From assembly GCF_003854935.1 (NCBI RefSeq), contig NZ_CP033970.1:558001-622000 (forward strand): 64,000 nt of DNA, in the 5' to 3' direction. Numbering within the stretch: the first letter of the stretch is position 1; every line of letters begins with the position of its first letter. The notes below the pieces were generated by a model. The model had not been told where the DNA came from, ran no database searches, and saw only the letters and a list, made by a program, of their open reading frames with translations. The stretch comes from Cupriavidus pauculus. GTDB lineage: Bacteria > Pseudomonadota > Gammaproteobacteria > Burkholderiales > Burkholderiaceae. The translations under genes and the position numbers were made by a program. Positions 32,927 to 40,860 of this stretch are shown in pieces.

Positions 32927-33979
32927 ATGAAGAAGAACATCGACCTGCCCCGCCGTAACTTCCTGGGCACCGCCGGCCTGGCCCTGGCCGCCGCCCAGCT
33001 TGGCATGATCGGCTCGGCCAACGCCCAGTCGGCCGTGTCCAAGGCCGCGCCGCTGACGCCGGTCACGCCCGGCACGCACACCTCGTTCGGCACGATCAAG
33101 CAGATCAACGCCGGCGTGCTGAACATCGGCTACGCCGAAGTGGGCCCGGCCGACGGCCCGGTGGCGCTGCTGCTGCACGGCTGGCCGTACGACATCCACG
33201 CGTTCGTCGACGTGGCGCCGCTGCTGGCCCAGCGCGGCTACCGCGTGATCATTCCGCACCTGCGCGGCTACGGCACCACGCGGTTCCTGTCGGCCGACAC
33301 GATGCGCAACGGCCAGCCGTCAGCCATGGCCGTGGACATGATGGCGCTGCTGGACGCGCTGAAGATCCGCAGCGCCGTGGTGGCCGGCTTCGACTGGGGC
33401 GCGCGCACCGCCGACATCATGGCCGCGCTGTGGCCGGACCGCTTCCGCGGGCTGGTGTCGGTCAGCGGCTACCTGATCGGCAGCCAGGCCGCGGGCAAGC
33501 AGCCGCTGCCGCCCGAGGCCGAGCTGCAGTGGTGGTACCAGTTCTACTTCGCCACCGACCGCGGCGTGGCGGGCTACCAGAAGTACACGCACGAATTCTC
33601 GAAGCTGATCTGGAAGCTGGCGTCGCCGCAGTGGAAGTTCGACGACGCCACGTTCGCGCGCAGCGCCGCGTCGCTGGACAACCCCGACCACGTGGCCATC
33701 ACGATCCACAACTACCGCTGGCGCCTGGGCCTGGTCGAGGGCGAGGCGAAGTTCGACGACATCGAGAAGAAGCTGGCCACGGCGCCGACGATCAGCGTGC
33801 CGACCATCACGATGGAAGGCGACGCCAACGGCGCGCCGCACCCGTCGCCCAGCGCCTACAAGAGCAAGTTCACGGGCCGCTACGAGCACCGCGACATCAC
33901 GGGCGGCATCGGCCACAACCTGCCGCAGGAGGCGCCCACCGCCTTCGCGCAGGCCGTGCTCGACATCGACCGCAAGTAA
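32927..33979 (+). CDS. Tat-exported alpha/beta hydrolase, epoxide-hydrolase-like
   Basis: A 350-residue protein. The N-terminus has a twin-arginine signal (PRRNFLGTAGLALAAAQ) cleaved near ANAQS. The hydrolase domain has the oxyanion motif LLLHGWPYDIHAF. The nucleophile elbow is AGFDWGARTAD, where Asp replaces Ser as in epoxide hydrolases and haloalkane dehalogenases. The His is in GGIGHNLPQEAP near the C-terminus. Start ATG 32927 follows AAAGGAG; the reading frame upstream lacks coding character. It is the second Tat-exported alpha/beta hydrolase of the 20-34 kb region and has its own long regulatory spacer. The substrate is unknown. Confidence 0.9.
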   Translation: MKKNIDLPRRNFLGTAGLALAAAQLGMIGSANAQSAVSKAAPLTPVTPGTHTSFGTIKQINAGVLNIGYAEVGPADGPVALLLHGWPYDIHAFVDVAPLLAQRGYRVIIPHLRGYGTTRFLSADTMRNGQPSAMAVDMMALLDALKIRSAVVAGFDWGARTADIMAALWPDRFRGLVSVSGYLIGSQAAGKQPLPPEAELQWWYQFYFATDRGVAGYQKYTHEFSKLIWKLASPQWKFDDATFARSAASLDNPDHVAITIHNYRWRLGLVEGEAKFDDIEKKLATAPTISVPTITMEGDANGAPHPSPSAYKSKFTGRYEHRDITGGIGHNLPQEAPTAFAQAVLDIDRK

Positions 33980-33988
33980 GGCGCCGCC

Positions 33989-34135
33989 ATGCTGCACCGG
34001 CTGCTGATCCTGGCGACGATGGCGCTGTCCGCGCTGGCCTGCGAGATAGGCGGCGGCGCCGACCGCTGCGCGTGGAAGGGCACGCCGGGCCAGTACCGCG
34101 TGGACCCGCCACCGGGCCGGCGCCGCAAGCCGTAG
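33989..34135 (+). CDS. possible 48-residue exported peptide
   Basis: A short ORF 9 nt after the hydrolase stop. It starts MLHRLLILATMALSALACEI, a signal-peptide-like segment, followed by two cysteines within a Gly-rich stretch (CEIGGGADRCAWKG) and a basic end (PPGRRRKP). It could be a small secreted or lipid-anchored peptide cotranscribed with the hydrolase. The lipobox is poor. Coding status is uncertain; only position and the signal-like N-terminus support it. Confidence 0.4.
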   Translation: MLHRLLILATMALSALACEIGGGADRCAWKGTPGQYRVDPPPGRRRKP

Positions 34136-34192
34136 GCGGCCCGCCCCGGCGCGGCAGGCGTCCTCCCCCCGCCTGCCGCGCGCCCTGGGCCG

Positions 34193-36205
34193 CTACGACA
34201 CGCTGACGTCGGCCGTGTTGGCCGCCACCTCCAGCAGCCGCGTGCTGGCCGTGGCCGGCGATGGCGCCGTGCCGCCGTTGAGCCGCTGCATCGTGTGGAA
34301 CGTGCAGCTGAGCTTGCCCGGCGTCAGCGTGACCAGCGCGTAGCCCTCGGCGTTGGTGTCGACATGGCGCAGCCACGGGTTGAACGTGCGCAGCGTGGCG
34401 TCGAACGTGTTGACCAGCGTGCCGCCCACGTCGCTGTAGATCAGGTCCCGCAGCGCGGCAAACGCCGCGTCGCTGTCCACCACGGTACGGAACGAACTGA
34501 GCAGCGTGTTGCTCGATAGCCCCGCCGTGACCAGATCCACCATCACCGGGACCGGGCTGGCGGCATCGTAGTCGTCCATGACCTGCCCGCCGAAGAACGC
34601 GTGGATGTCCCCGCTCAGCGCCACCACGTTCTTGACGCCGTTGTCCTTCAGGAAGGCCATCAGGTTCTTGCGCTCGGCGTTGAAGCCGTCCCATTGGTCC
34701 GCATTGAGGATGAACTTGCCCAGCAGCGACGCCGGCGGCAGCCGCGCCTCGACGAACGGGCGGACATTGGCGTCGAAGCTGGCCGCGTCGATGCCGGCCT
34801 GCGACAGCACGTTGCGCAGCGCCGTATAGGCCAGGTTGGCGTAGCTGCCAGCCGCCCGCGCCGCGGCAAGGTCGCTGGCCAGCGCCGTGGCAATCGCGTC
34901 CTCCACGGCCGCCAGCGCGCTGTTCGCCAGCACCAGCGCCCGCGCCACCAGCCGCGAGACGGCCTGCGTGATGTCCACCTGCATGCGCAGCGCGGCAAGC
35001 TGGTTGCCCCAGAGCTTCCACGTCGTTCCCGCCCCGCCCACGCGGTCCTGCCACCACGCGCGCTGCGCATCGCCCAGCATCGACACCGGCGTCAACGCGC
35101 CGCCTGCCGTGGCGATCTTGGCCGCCTCGGCCGTCGCCAGCGTGTCGAACGGCACCAGGTACAGGCTGCCCACCGAGCCGCCGGCCGTCGGTTCCGGAAT
35201 CACGTGGTCGGCCCGGTACAGCCGCTCGTCGGTCATCAGCAGCGTGGCCAGGTTGCCGAACGTGAACGCGCGATAGATCTGGATGTTCTGGAACGACGGA
35301 TTGGCGGCGTCGAAGCTGACATCGGCCGGCATGTATTCGAACCACGCCTGGCTGGCCGCGCGCCGGCGGGCCGTGCGGGGTGTCAGGTCGTCGTCGGCGT
35401 CGTAGGTCTGGCGGTCCTGCCAGCAGTTGTCGGAGAACTCGTGGTCGTCCCAGATCGCGATCATCGGCGCGGACGCATGCAGCGCCTGCAGCCGCGCGTC
35501 GGCGCGATAGCTGCGGTACAGGTAGCGGTAGTCGTCGATCGTGGTCGCATAGACGCTGCCGTCGGGCAGCGCGGTGCCGTTGGGCAGGGTCAGCGCGCCG
35601 TGGCGGTCTTCCACATTGCCCGCGCGCGAGCCGCCCGGCACGGCCTCGTAGATGTAGTCGCCCACGTGGACGATGAAGTCCAGGTCCTGCTGCGCCAGTT
35701 CCTCCATGCCGCCCCAGTGGTTGGCGTTCCAGTCCTGGCAGCTCACGAACGCGAAGCGAAGCTGCGACAGCGCGGTGCCGGCCGCCGCGGCGGTGCGGGT
35801 GCGGCCAACCGTGCTGGCCCGGTTGCCCAGCAGGAAGCGGTAGTAGTAGCGTGTGCCGGCCGTGAGCCCGGTGACCTTGTTGCGCAGCGTGTAGTCCCAT
35901 TCGGGCCGCGCCATCAGCGGTTCGTTGACGATCAGCCCCTGCGGCGGGAAGTCTGCCTGCGTGGAGACCTGCAGCCGCACCACCACGGGCCGCTTGCCGT
36001 TGCTGCCCTCGACGCGCGTCCAGACCACCACGCTGTCGGCGCGCGGGTCGCCGGAGGCCACGCCATGGACGAAGTTGAAGTTTTCGGGATTGCCGGTGTC
36101 GGGGGGTGGATCGTCGCCGCCCCCTCCGCCGCACGCGGCAAGGCCGCCTGCGGCAACGGTGACGGTGAGAAATCCTCCGAGCCTGAGAAAGTGACGACGG
36201 TCCAT
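34193..36205 (-). CDS. PhoD-like alkaline phosphatase/phosphodiesterase, Tat lipoprotein
   Basis: A 670-residue secreted metallophosphoesterase of the PhoD family, which hydrolyses phosphate mono- and diesters. The N-terminus has a Tat motif (MDRRHFLRLGGFLTV) and a lipobox LAAC followed by a glycine run and acidic linker, so it is probably anchored to a membrane. The PhoD N-terminal Ig-like domain comes next, then metal-site motifs FVSCQDWNANHWG, DFIVHVGDYIYEA, IAIWDDHEFSDNCW and LSGDIHAFFGG. A C-terminal helical insertion at about 390-450 is longer than in Bacillus PhoD. Start ATG 36205 fits the Tat signal. It is divergent from the GspC-like gene. Confidence 0.9.
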   Translation of the reverse strand: MDRRHFLRLGGFLTVTVAAGGLAACGGGGGDDPPPDTGNPENFNFVHGVASGDPRADSVVVWTRVEGSNGKRPVVVRLQVSTQADFPPQGLIVNEPLMARPEWDYTLRNKVTGLTAGTRYYYRFLLGNRASTVGRTRTAAAAGTALSQLRFAFVSCQDWNANHWGGMEELAQQDLDFIVHVGDYIYEAVPGGSRAGNVEDRHGALTLPNGTALPDGSVYATTIDDYRYLYRSYRADARLQALHASAPMIAIWDDHEFSDNCWQDRQTYDADDDLTPRTARRRAASQAWFEYMPADVSFDAANPSFQNIQIYRAFTFGNLATLLMTDERLYRADHVIPEPTAGGSVGSLYLVPFDTLATAEAAKIATAGGALTPVSMLGDAQRAWWQDRVGGAGTTWKLWGNQLAALRMQVDITQAVSRLVARALVLANSALAAVEDAIATALASDLAAARAAGSYANLAYTALRNVLSQAGIDAASFDANVRPFVEARLPPASLLGKFILNADQWDGFNAERKNLMAFLKDNGVKNVVALSGDIHAFFGGQVMDDYDAASPVPVMVDLVTAGLSSNTLLSSFRTVVDSDAAFAALRDLIYSDVGGTLVNTFDATLRTFNPWLRHVDTNAEGYALVTLTPGKLSCTFHTMQRLNGGTAPSPATASTRLLEVAANTADVSVS

Positions 36206-36459
36206 GGCTGTTCTTCCTTGATGTGGGGAAACAAACAGCCGGAGACGGGATGCCGGGCAAGCATCGGGCTGTCTCGCCGGCAGGTCGCATCTGGATACTA
36301 GTGTCGGGCGCGCGCGCCTGCCGTCAGTGAAGCGCCGACATCGGCATCGGAATAACGCTGACAAGCGCCGCCATGTCCCGCCTGCGCCACACCAAAACGC
36401 CGCGGCGATCTGCTACGCTAGCCGCACCTCAAAGAACCCGCCCCCAAGGCGCATGCCCC

Positions 36460-37182
36460 GTGCCCCTGTCATCCCGGCTTCCGCTCCGCTTCGATCCCAC
36501 CGCCGCCTGGCTGCCCCGGGCCGTGGCGCTGCTGCTGTTCGTCGCCCTGTGCGCGCTGGTCACGCACTGGGTGCTGGCGTTCAGCGCGATGCGGACCATC
36601 CCGGTGCCCAAGTCGGCCCGGATCGCCCAGACTGAGGCCGTGGAAACCGGCGCCGTGGCCACGCTGTTCGGCGGCAGCGCGCAGTCGGGCGTGCGTGACG
36701 TGCAGTTGATCGGCGTGGTGGCGGACCTCGACGGCGTGGGGCCGGCGGCGGCCATCGTGTCGCTCGACGGCGGTCCGCCCAAGGCGGTGCGCGCGGGGGC
36801 GACGCTGTCGTCGCAGATCCGGCTGGTGGAGATTCACGGCCGCAACGTGGTGATCGAGCGCAACGGCGTGCGCCAGGAGATTGCGCTGCCGCTGCAGAAC
36901 ACCGTGGCGGCCGGCGGCCGGGCCAACGTGCCCGCCGCGCCGCCTGCCGGCGCCGCCGCGCCGCTGTCCACGCCGATGCCGGCGCCGGTGCAGTCCACCG
37001 CGCCAGCCGTGTCCAGCGCACCGGTACGGCCCGCGCCGCAGTACCAGCCCGCACAGCAGGCGCAGCAGGCCCAGCCGGCGCAGATGCCGCAGCCGACGCC
37101 CGATCCCAACCAGCAGATTCCCGGCCAGCCGTTCCAGGCGGTGCAGCCGCCCGGCGAGCCCAACCAGATGCCCAAGCCCTGA
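36460..37182 (+). CDS. orphan GspC/PulC-like type II secretion protein
   Basis: A protein of about 240 residues with one N-terminal membrane helix (AVALLLFVALCALVTHWVLA). A homology-region-type domain follows: TGAVATLFGG near 67, DVQLIGVVADLDG near 83, AAIVSLDGGPPKAVRAGATL, and VVIERNGVRQEIALPL near 145. This pattern is that of the GspC/PulC HR domain, which links the inner-membrane platform to the secretin. The last 75 residues are a Pro/Gln/Ala-rich linker. There is no PDZ domain and no other gsp gene in the window, so it is an orphan here. A GTG at 36460 is chosen; an in-frame ATG at 36373 would add a non-conserved basic leader. Confidence 0.65.
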   Translation: MPLSSRLPLRFDPTAAWLPRAVALLLFVALCALVTHWVLAFSAMRTIPVPKSARIAQTEAVETGAVATLFGGSAQSGVRDVQLIGVVADLDGVGPAAAIVSLDGGPPKAVRAGATLSSQIRLVEIHGRNVVIERNGVRQEIALPLQNTVAAGGRANVPAAPPAGAAAPLSTPMPAPVQSTAPAVSSAPVRPAPQYQPAQQAQQAQPAQMPQPTPDPNQQIPGQPFQAVQPPGEPNQMPKP

Positions 37183-37191
37183 CGGGCGGGG

Positions 37192-37749
37192 CTACAGCGG
37201 CAGGCAGCAGAGCAGCACGGTGGCCGTGGTACGGCCAAGCGCGCCCAGGCGCCGCAGCGTCATCGACAGCCGCTGGCCGATGCGGGCCAACAGCCCGTGC
37301 CGCGTGCCGGGCTTGCGTGCCAGCCGGCGGGCAATGCGCACCGGCAGCCGCAGGCCGCGCGGCACCGGGCTATGGCAGAACGCCACCTTGCGCACGTAGC
37401 GGTCCACTTCCCAGAGCCACGACGACCCATAGGGAAAAAACGCCACGTCGCCTTCGGCCAGCACGCGGGACTGGCCCTGGCTGTCCGTGACGCGCACGCT
37501 GCCTTCCAGGATCACCACGACTTCGTCGAACTGGTAATGCCATTCGAACGTGCTGCGCGTGCAATCCCACATCGTCGTCCATGCCGAGCCGTCCTGCGTG
37601 GACGAATGGTCGCGGCAGCGGGTGACAGGCGCACCGGTGCGGATCCAGTCCGGTTCGATCGGACAGGGCTGGTCCGGCAGGTTGCCGATGTTGCCGAAGA
37701 CGCCTGCCTGGGGATGCTGCCGGGGCGGGGCTGCGGGGGTATCGAGCAT
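37192..37749 (-). CDS. cupin-domain protein (cytosolic, DUF861-like)
   Basis: A 185-residue cupin. The double-stranded beta-helix core spans about residues 55-130, with WHYQFDEVVVILEGSVRVTD as the first motif and GDVAFFPYGSSWLWEVDRYV as the second, in the style of (S)-ureidoglycine aminohydrolase-like cupins. The C-terminal 40 residues are basic and end with a hydrophobic stretch (ATVLLCCLPL). Start ATG 37749 gives MLDTPAAPPRQHPQAGVFGN. No signal peptide. It converges on the GspC-like gene with a 9-nt gap. Activity unknown. Confidence 0.78.
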   Translation of the reverse strand: MLDTPAAPPRQHPQAGVFGNIGNLPDQPCPIEPDWIRTGAPVTRCRDHSSTQDGSAWTTMWDCTRSTFEWHYQFDEVVVILEGSVRVTDSQGQSRVLAEGDVAFFPYGSSWLWEVDRYVRKVAFCHSPVPRGLRLPVRIARRLARKPGTRHGLLARIGQRLSMTLRRLGALGRTTATVLLCCLPL

Positions 37750-37965
37750 TGAGGTTCCTCGTGTCGGATTCTGTCGGCTCAGGGCCATCGCCATGGTCCC
37801 TGCTCGAAATCGGCCGCAATATGCGCCAACGCACATAACACCCGCATTGCCAGCATTGCCGAACACGTCACGCGCCGCCCGCGCGCCACGTACGATCCTT
37901 GCTTGCCCGGTGGTCTTTCCCGTGGCGCACCATCGCGGCGCCGCACGCACCAGACGGAGGTCCCC

Positions 37966-38190
37966 ATGAAGAACCCGTGGCTGAAGAAGAACCCGATGCT
38001 GAGCCTGTGGCTCAGCGGCGCCAACGCCGTGGCGGGCGCCGCACGTGGCCGGGCAACCAGCGAGGCCCGGCGGCAGACGGCGCTGGCCAGCACGGCGTTC
38101 ACCAACGCCGCCATCGACGCCTGGACGGCGGCCCTGACGCCGCCAAAGCCACGCAAGAAGCGCAAGGCGTCGCGGCGCGCCAAGCGCTAG
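37966..38190 (+). CDS. 74-residue basic protein of unknown function
   Basis: A small ORF with an excellent Shine-Dalgarno (GGAGG) 6 nt before ATG 37966. The N-terminus MKNPWLKKNPMLSLWLSGAN is amphipathic, the middle (AARGRATSEARRQTALASTA) is Ala/Arg-rich, and the C-terminus PPKPRKKRKASRRAKR is strongly basic. The composition recalls nucleoid-binding or PHA-granule-associated proteins with histone-like tails, but I cannot assign a family. It lies upstream of the sugar-dehydrogenase gene with a 170-bp gap. Confidence 0.65.
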   Translation: MKNPWLKKNPMLSLWLSGANAVAGAARGRATSEARRQTALASTAFTNAAIDAWTAALTPPKPRKKRKASRRAKR

Positions 38191-38360
38191 CCGCGCTGGC
38201 AGGTTCCTTGCTGTGTCGCGTCAGCACGACGGCGGCAACGCGCGCATCGCCATCGTGCAGCGGCCCGGCTCCCACGTTCCCGATGCGGTTTCAGCAGGAA
38301 CGTGTAGGCACTGCTACCCGGCATTACAAGCGTGCGGACAGCAGGTTCCAGGAGCCAGCC

Positions 38361-39842
38361 ATGACCAGCAGTTTTCGGTGGGTCGCCAGCGTTCTGCTCG
38401 GCGGATGCATATGCGTACTGGCCGCCTGCGGCGGCGACGGGTCGGGCAGCGGCACCACGGCCGACGCCGGGGCGGGCTCGGGATCGGCGCCCGGCTCGGG
38501 CACGGCCGCCGGCCCGGTCACGCTGTCGCTGGCTGTCGCCGGCCTGCCCGCCGGCACCGACGCCAACGTGTCGGTTGCAGGTCCGGGCAACTTCCAGCAA
38601 ACCGTGACGCGCTCGGCCACGCTGCCGAACCTGGCGGCCGGCACCTACACCATCACGGCCGGCAACGTCCTCAACGGCACCTCGCTCTACAACGCCGCGC
38701 AGGCCACGCAGTCGGTCACGGTCGATGCCGGCAATCTCTCGCCGACCGTCACCGTGGCCTATAACGCGCCCGAGACGATGCGGCTGAGCCTGGCTGCGGT
38801 GGCGGGTGGGCTGGACGCGCCGATCTACCTGACCGCGCCGGCCAATGACCCGCGGCTGTTCGTGGTCGAGCGGCCCGGCCGCATCCGCGTGATCCGCAAT
38901 GGGGCGCTGCTTGGCACGCCGTTCCTGGACATCTCGTCGCTGACCACCACCGACGGCGAGCGCGGCCTGCTGTCGATGGCGTTCGACCCGGACTTCGCCA
39001 CCAACGGGCGCTTCTTCGTCTACTACACCGATACCGGCGGCGCCATCACCGTGGCCCGCTACCGGGTGACCACGCCGGGCGCCGACGTGGCCGACGCCAA
39101 TGGCACGGTGCTGCTGTCGATCCCCCACCCAGGGCAGTCGAACCACAACGGCGGCCAGCTTGCGTTCGGGCCGGACGGCATGCTCTACCTGGGCACCGGC
39201 GACGGCGGGGGCGCCAACGACCCGCCCGGCAACGCGCAGAACAACGGCTCGCTGCTGGGCAAGATGCTGCGCATCGACGTGCGCGGCAACGGCTACGCGG
39301 TGCCGCCGGACAACCCGTTCGCCAGCGGCGGCGGCGGCCGGGGCGAAGTCTGGGCGCGCGGCCTGCGCAACCCGTGGCGCTTCTCGTTCGACAGCGCCGG
39401 GCTTGTCTACATTGCCGACGTGGGCCAGGACGCGCGCGAGGAGGTCAACATCGTCCCCGCCTCGGCCCCGGGCCTGAACTACGGCTGGGTGCGGCTGGAA
39501 GGCACCGTCTGCGTCAACGGCACCAACTGCGACACCACCGGGCTCACGCCGCCCGCATTCGAGTACAGCCACGACGACGGCAGCTGCGCGATCCTGGGGG
39601 GCTTTGTCTACGCCGGCAGCGCCGTGCCGGAGCTCAAGGGCCGCTACTTCTACACCGACCTCTGCAAGGGCGCGCTGAAGAGCTTTGCCTACCGCGGCGG
39701 CACGGTCAGCGAGTCGATCGACTGGTCGCTGCCGCTGCCGGGCACGGTGTACTCGTTTGGCAAGGACGCCGCCGGCGAGCTGTACGTGCTGGCCGAGACC
39801 AGCGCGGGCGGCCAGGTGCTGCGCCTGCAACGCGCGCCGTGA
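38361..39842 (+). CDS. PQQ-type glucose/sorbosone dehydrogenase-like lipoprotein
   Basis: A 493-residue secreted protein of the soluble glucose/sorbosone dehydrogenase (PQQ, six-bladed propeller) family, which oxidises sugars or aldoses. The signal peptide ends in a lipobox (VLAACGG). Residues 30-130 form an Ig-like or linker domain rich in Thr/Gly. The catalytic propeller starts near RLSLAAVAGGLDAPIYL and contains RLFVVERPGRIRVI, the active-site His in PHPGQSNHNGGQLAFGPDG, and LYLGTGDGGGANDPPG. Later come EVWARGLRNPWRFSF and DVGQDAREEV. The conserved residues for PQQ and Ca2+ seem intact. Start ATG 38361 has CAGGAG. Monocistronic. Confidence 0.9.
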   Translation: MTSSFRWVASVLLGGCICVLAACGGDGSGSGTTADAGAGSGSAPGSGTAAGPVTLSLAVAGLPAGTDANVSVAGPGNFQQTVTRSATLPNLAAGTYTITAGNVLNGTSLYNAAQATQSVTVDAGNLSPTVTVAYNAPETMRLSLAAVAGGLDAPIYLTAPANDPRLFVVERPGRIRVIRNGALLGTPFLDISSLTTTDGERGLLSMAFDPDFATNGRFFVYYTDTGGAITVARYRVTTPGADVADANGTVLLSIPHPGQSNHNGGQLAFGPDGMLYLGTGDGGGANDPPGNAQNNGSLLGKMLRIDVRGNGYAVPPDNPFASGGGGRGEVWARGLRNPWRFSFDSAGLVYIADVGQDAREEVNIVPASAPGLNYGWVRLEGTVCVNGTNCDTTGLTPPAFEYSHDDGSCAILGGFVYAGSAVPELKGRYFYTDLCKGALKSFAYRGGTVSESIDWSLPLPGTVYSFGKDAAGELYVLAETSAGGQVLRLQRAP

Positions 39843-39864
39843 GCGCCGCCATGCGCGCCATCGC

Positions 39865-40755
39865 TCAGGCCACGCGCGCGGCCAGCAGGTCGATCATCCG
39901 CTGCGCCAGCGGCGACAGGTAGGCGCCCGCGCGCGACATCACGCCGACGCGCCGGCCCAGGTCCAGCGCGTCGGCGCGCAGCGCGATGGGCCGCAGGCTG
40001 GCGCGCTCGCTGTTGCCGGTAGCGCCGGCGATGCACAGCAGTTCGGTGCCGCGCACCAGATCGAACAGCGTGGCGCTGCCGAAATCCGTTTCCACGCGCA
40101 GGATCGGCGCGGGCAGCCCCAGGTCGGCGAATGCCACTTCGAGCTGCTGGCGCACCAGCACGTGGGCGCTGGGCAGCAGCCAGTGCTGGTCGACCAGATC
40201 GGCCAGCCCGAGGTTGCGCCGCCGGTGCAGCGGATGGTCCTCGTCGGCCACCACGGCCAGCCGGTCGGTGAACAGCTCCTGCGACGCCAGGCCCGGATTG
40301 GGCTGGCGCGGCAGCGGCGCCACGGCCAGGTCCAGGTCGCCGGCCTGCACCAGATCCATCAGCTCGCGCGCCACGCGCATCGTCAGCCGCAGCCGCGCCA
40401 CGGGCCGCTCGCGGATCAGTTGCCGGCAGGCGCCCAGCACCAGCCCGGCCGGCATCGACGGCGAATAGCCCAGCCGCAGCAGCCCTTGCTCGCCGGTCTG
40501 GATGCCACGCATCTCCTTGATCGCGTCCTCGTATTCCAGCCGGATCCGCCGCGCGCGCTCCAGGAACACGGCGCCGGCCTGCGTGACGCGCATGCCCAGC
40601 GTGGTCCGCTCGAACAGCGGCACGCCCAGTTGTGCCTCCACGCGCTGGATGGCCTTGGTGACGGCCGGCTGCGTCATGCCCAGCGCCTCCGCCGCGCGCC
40701 CGATGCCGCCATGGGTGCCCACCGCCAGCACGTACTCCAGATCCCGCGTCTCCAT
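39865..40755 (-). CDS. LysR-family transcriptional regulator
   Basis: A 296-residue LysR-type regulator. The DNA-binding domain (1-60) reads METRDLEYVLAVGTHGGIGR then MTQPAVTKAIQRVEAQLGVP. The effector domain follows with GLLRLGYSPSMPAG. Start ATG 40755 is preferred over in-frame ATGs upstream since it gives the standard N-terminus. It is divergent from the acyl-CoA ligase gene, with a dyad (ATGACT/AGTCAT) between them, so it probably regulates the ligase-dehydrogenase-Bug operon. It converges on the sugar dehydrogenase gene. Confidence 0.92.
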   Translation of the reverse strand: METRDLEYVLAVGTHGGIGRAAEALGMTQPAVTKAIQRVEAQLGVPLFERTTLGMRVTQAGAVFLERARRIRLEYEDAIKEMRGIQTGEQGLLRLGYSPSMPAGLVLGACRQLIRERPVARLRLTMRVARELMDLVQAGDLDLAVAPLPRQPNPGLASQELFTDRLAVVADEDHPLHRRRNLGLADLVDQHWLLPSAHVLVRQQLEVAFADLGLPAPILRVETDFGSATLFDLVRGTELLCIAGATGNSERASLRPIALRADALDLGRRVGVMSRAGAYLSPLAQRMIDLLAARVA

Positions 40756-40773
40756 CGTCCATTCCCGTTGGTT

Positions 40774-40806
40774 ATGACTTGATTCCCGACGCAGCATTGT
40801 AGTCAT
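40774..40806. promoter_or_regulatory. ATGACT/AGTCAT dyad between LysR and acyl-CoA ligase
   Basis: A 6-bp inverted repeat ATGACT (40774-40779) and AGTCAT (40801-40806) separated by 21 bp in the 105-bp divergent spacer. Spacing and position suit a LysR recognition/activation region. Inference from position only. Confidence 0.4.
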
Positions 40807-40860
40807 GTCCGGCATGGCCGAGACTGGTCGCACACAAGATCAGAAATGCAAGGAGACACG

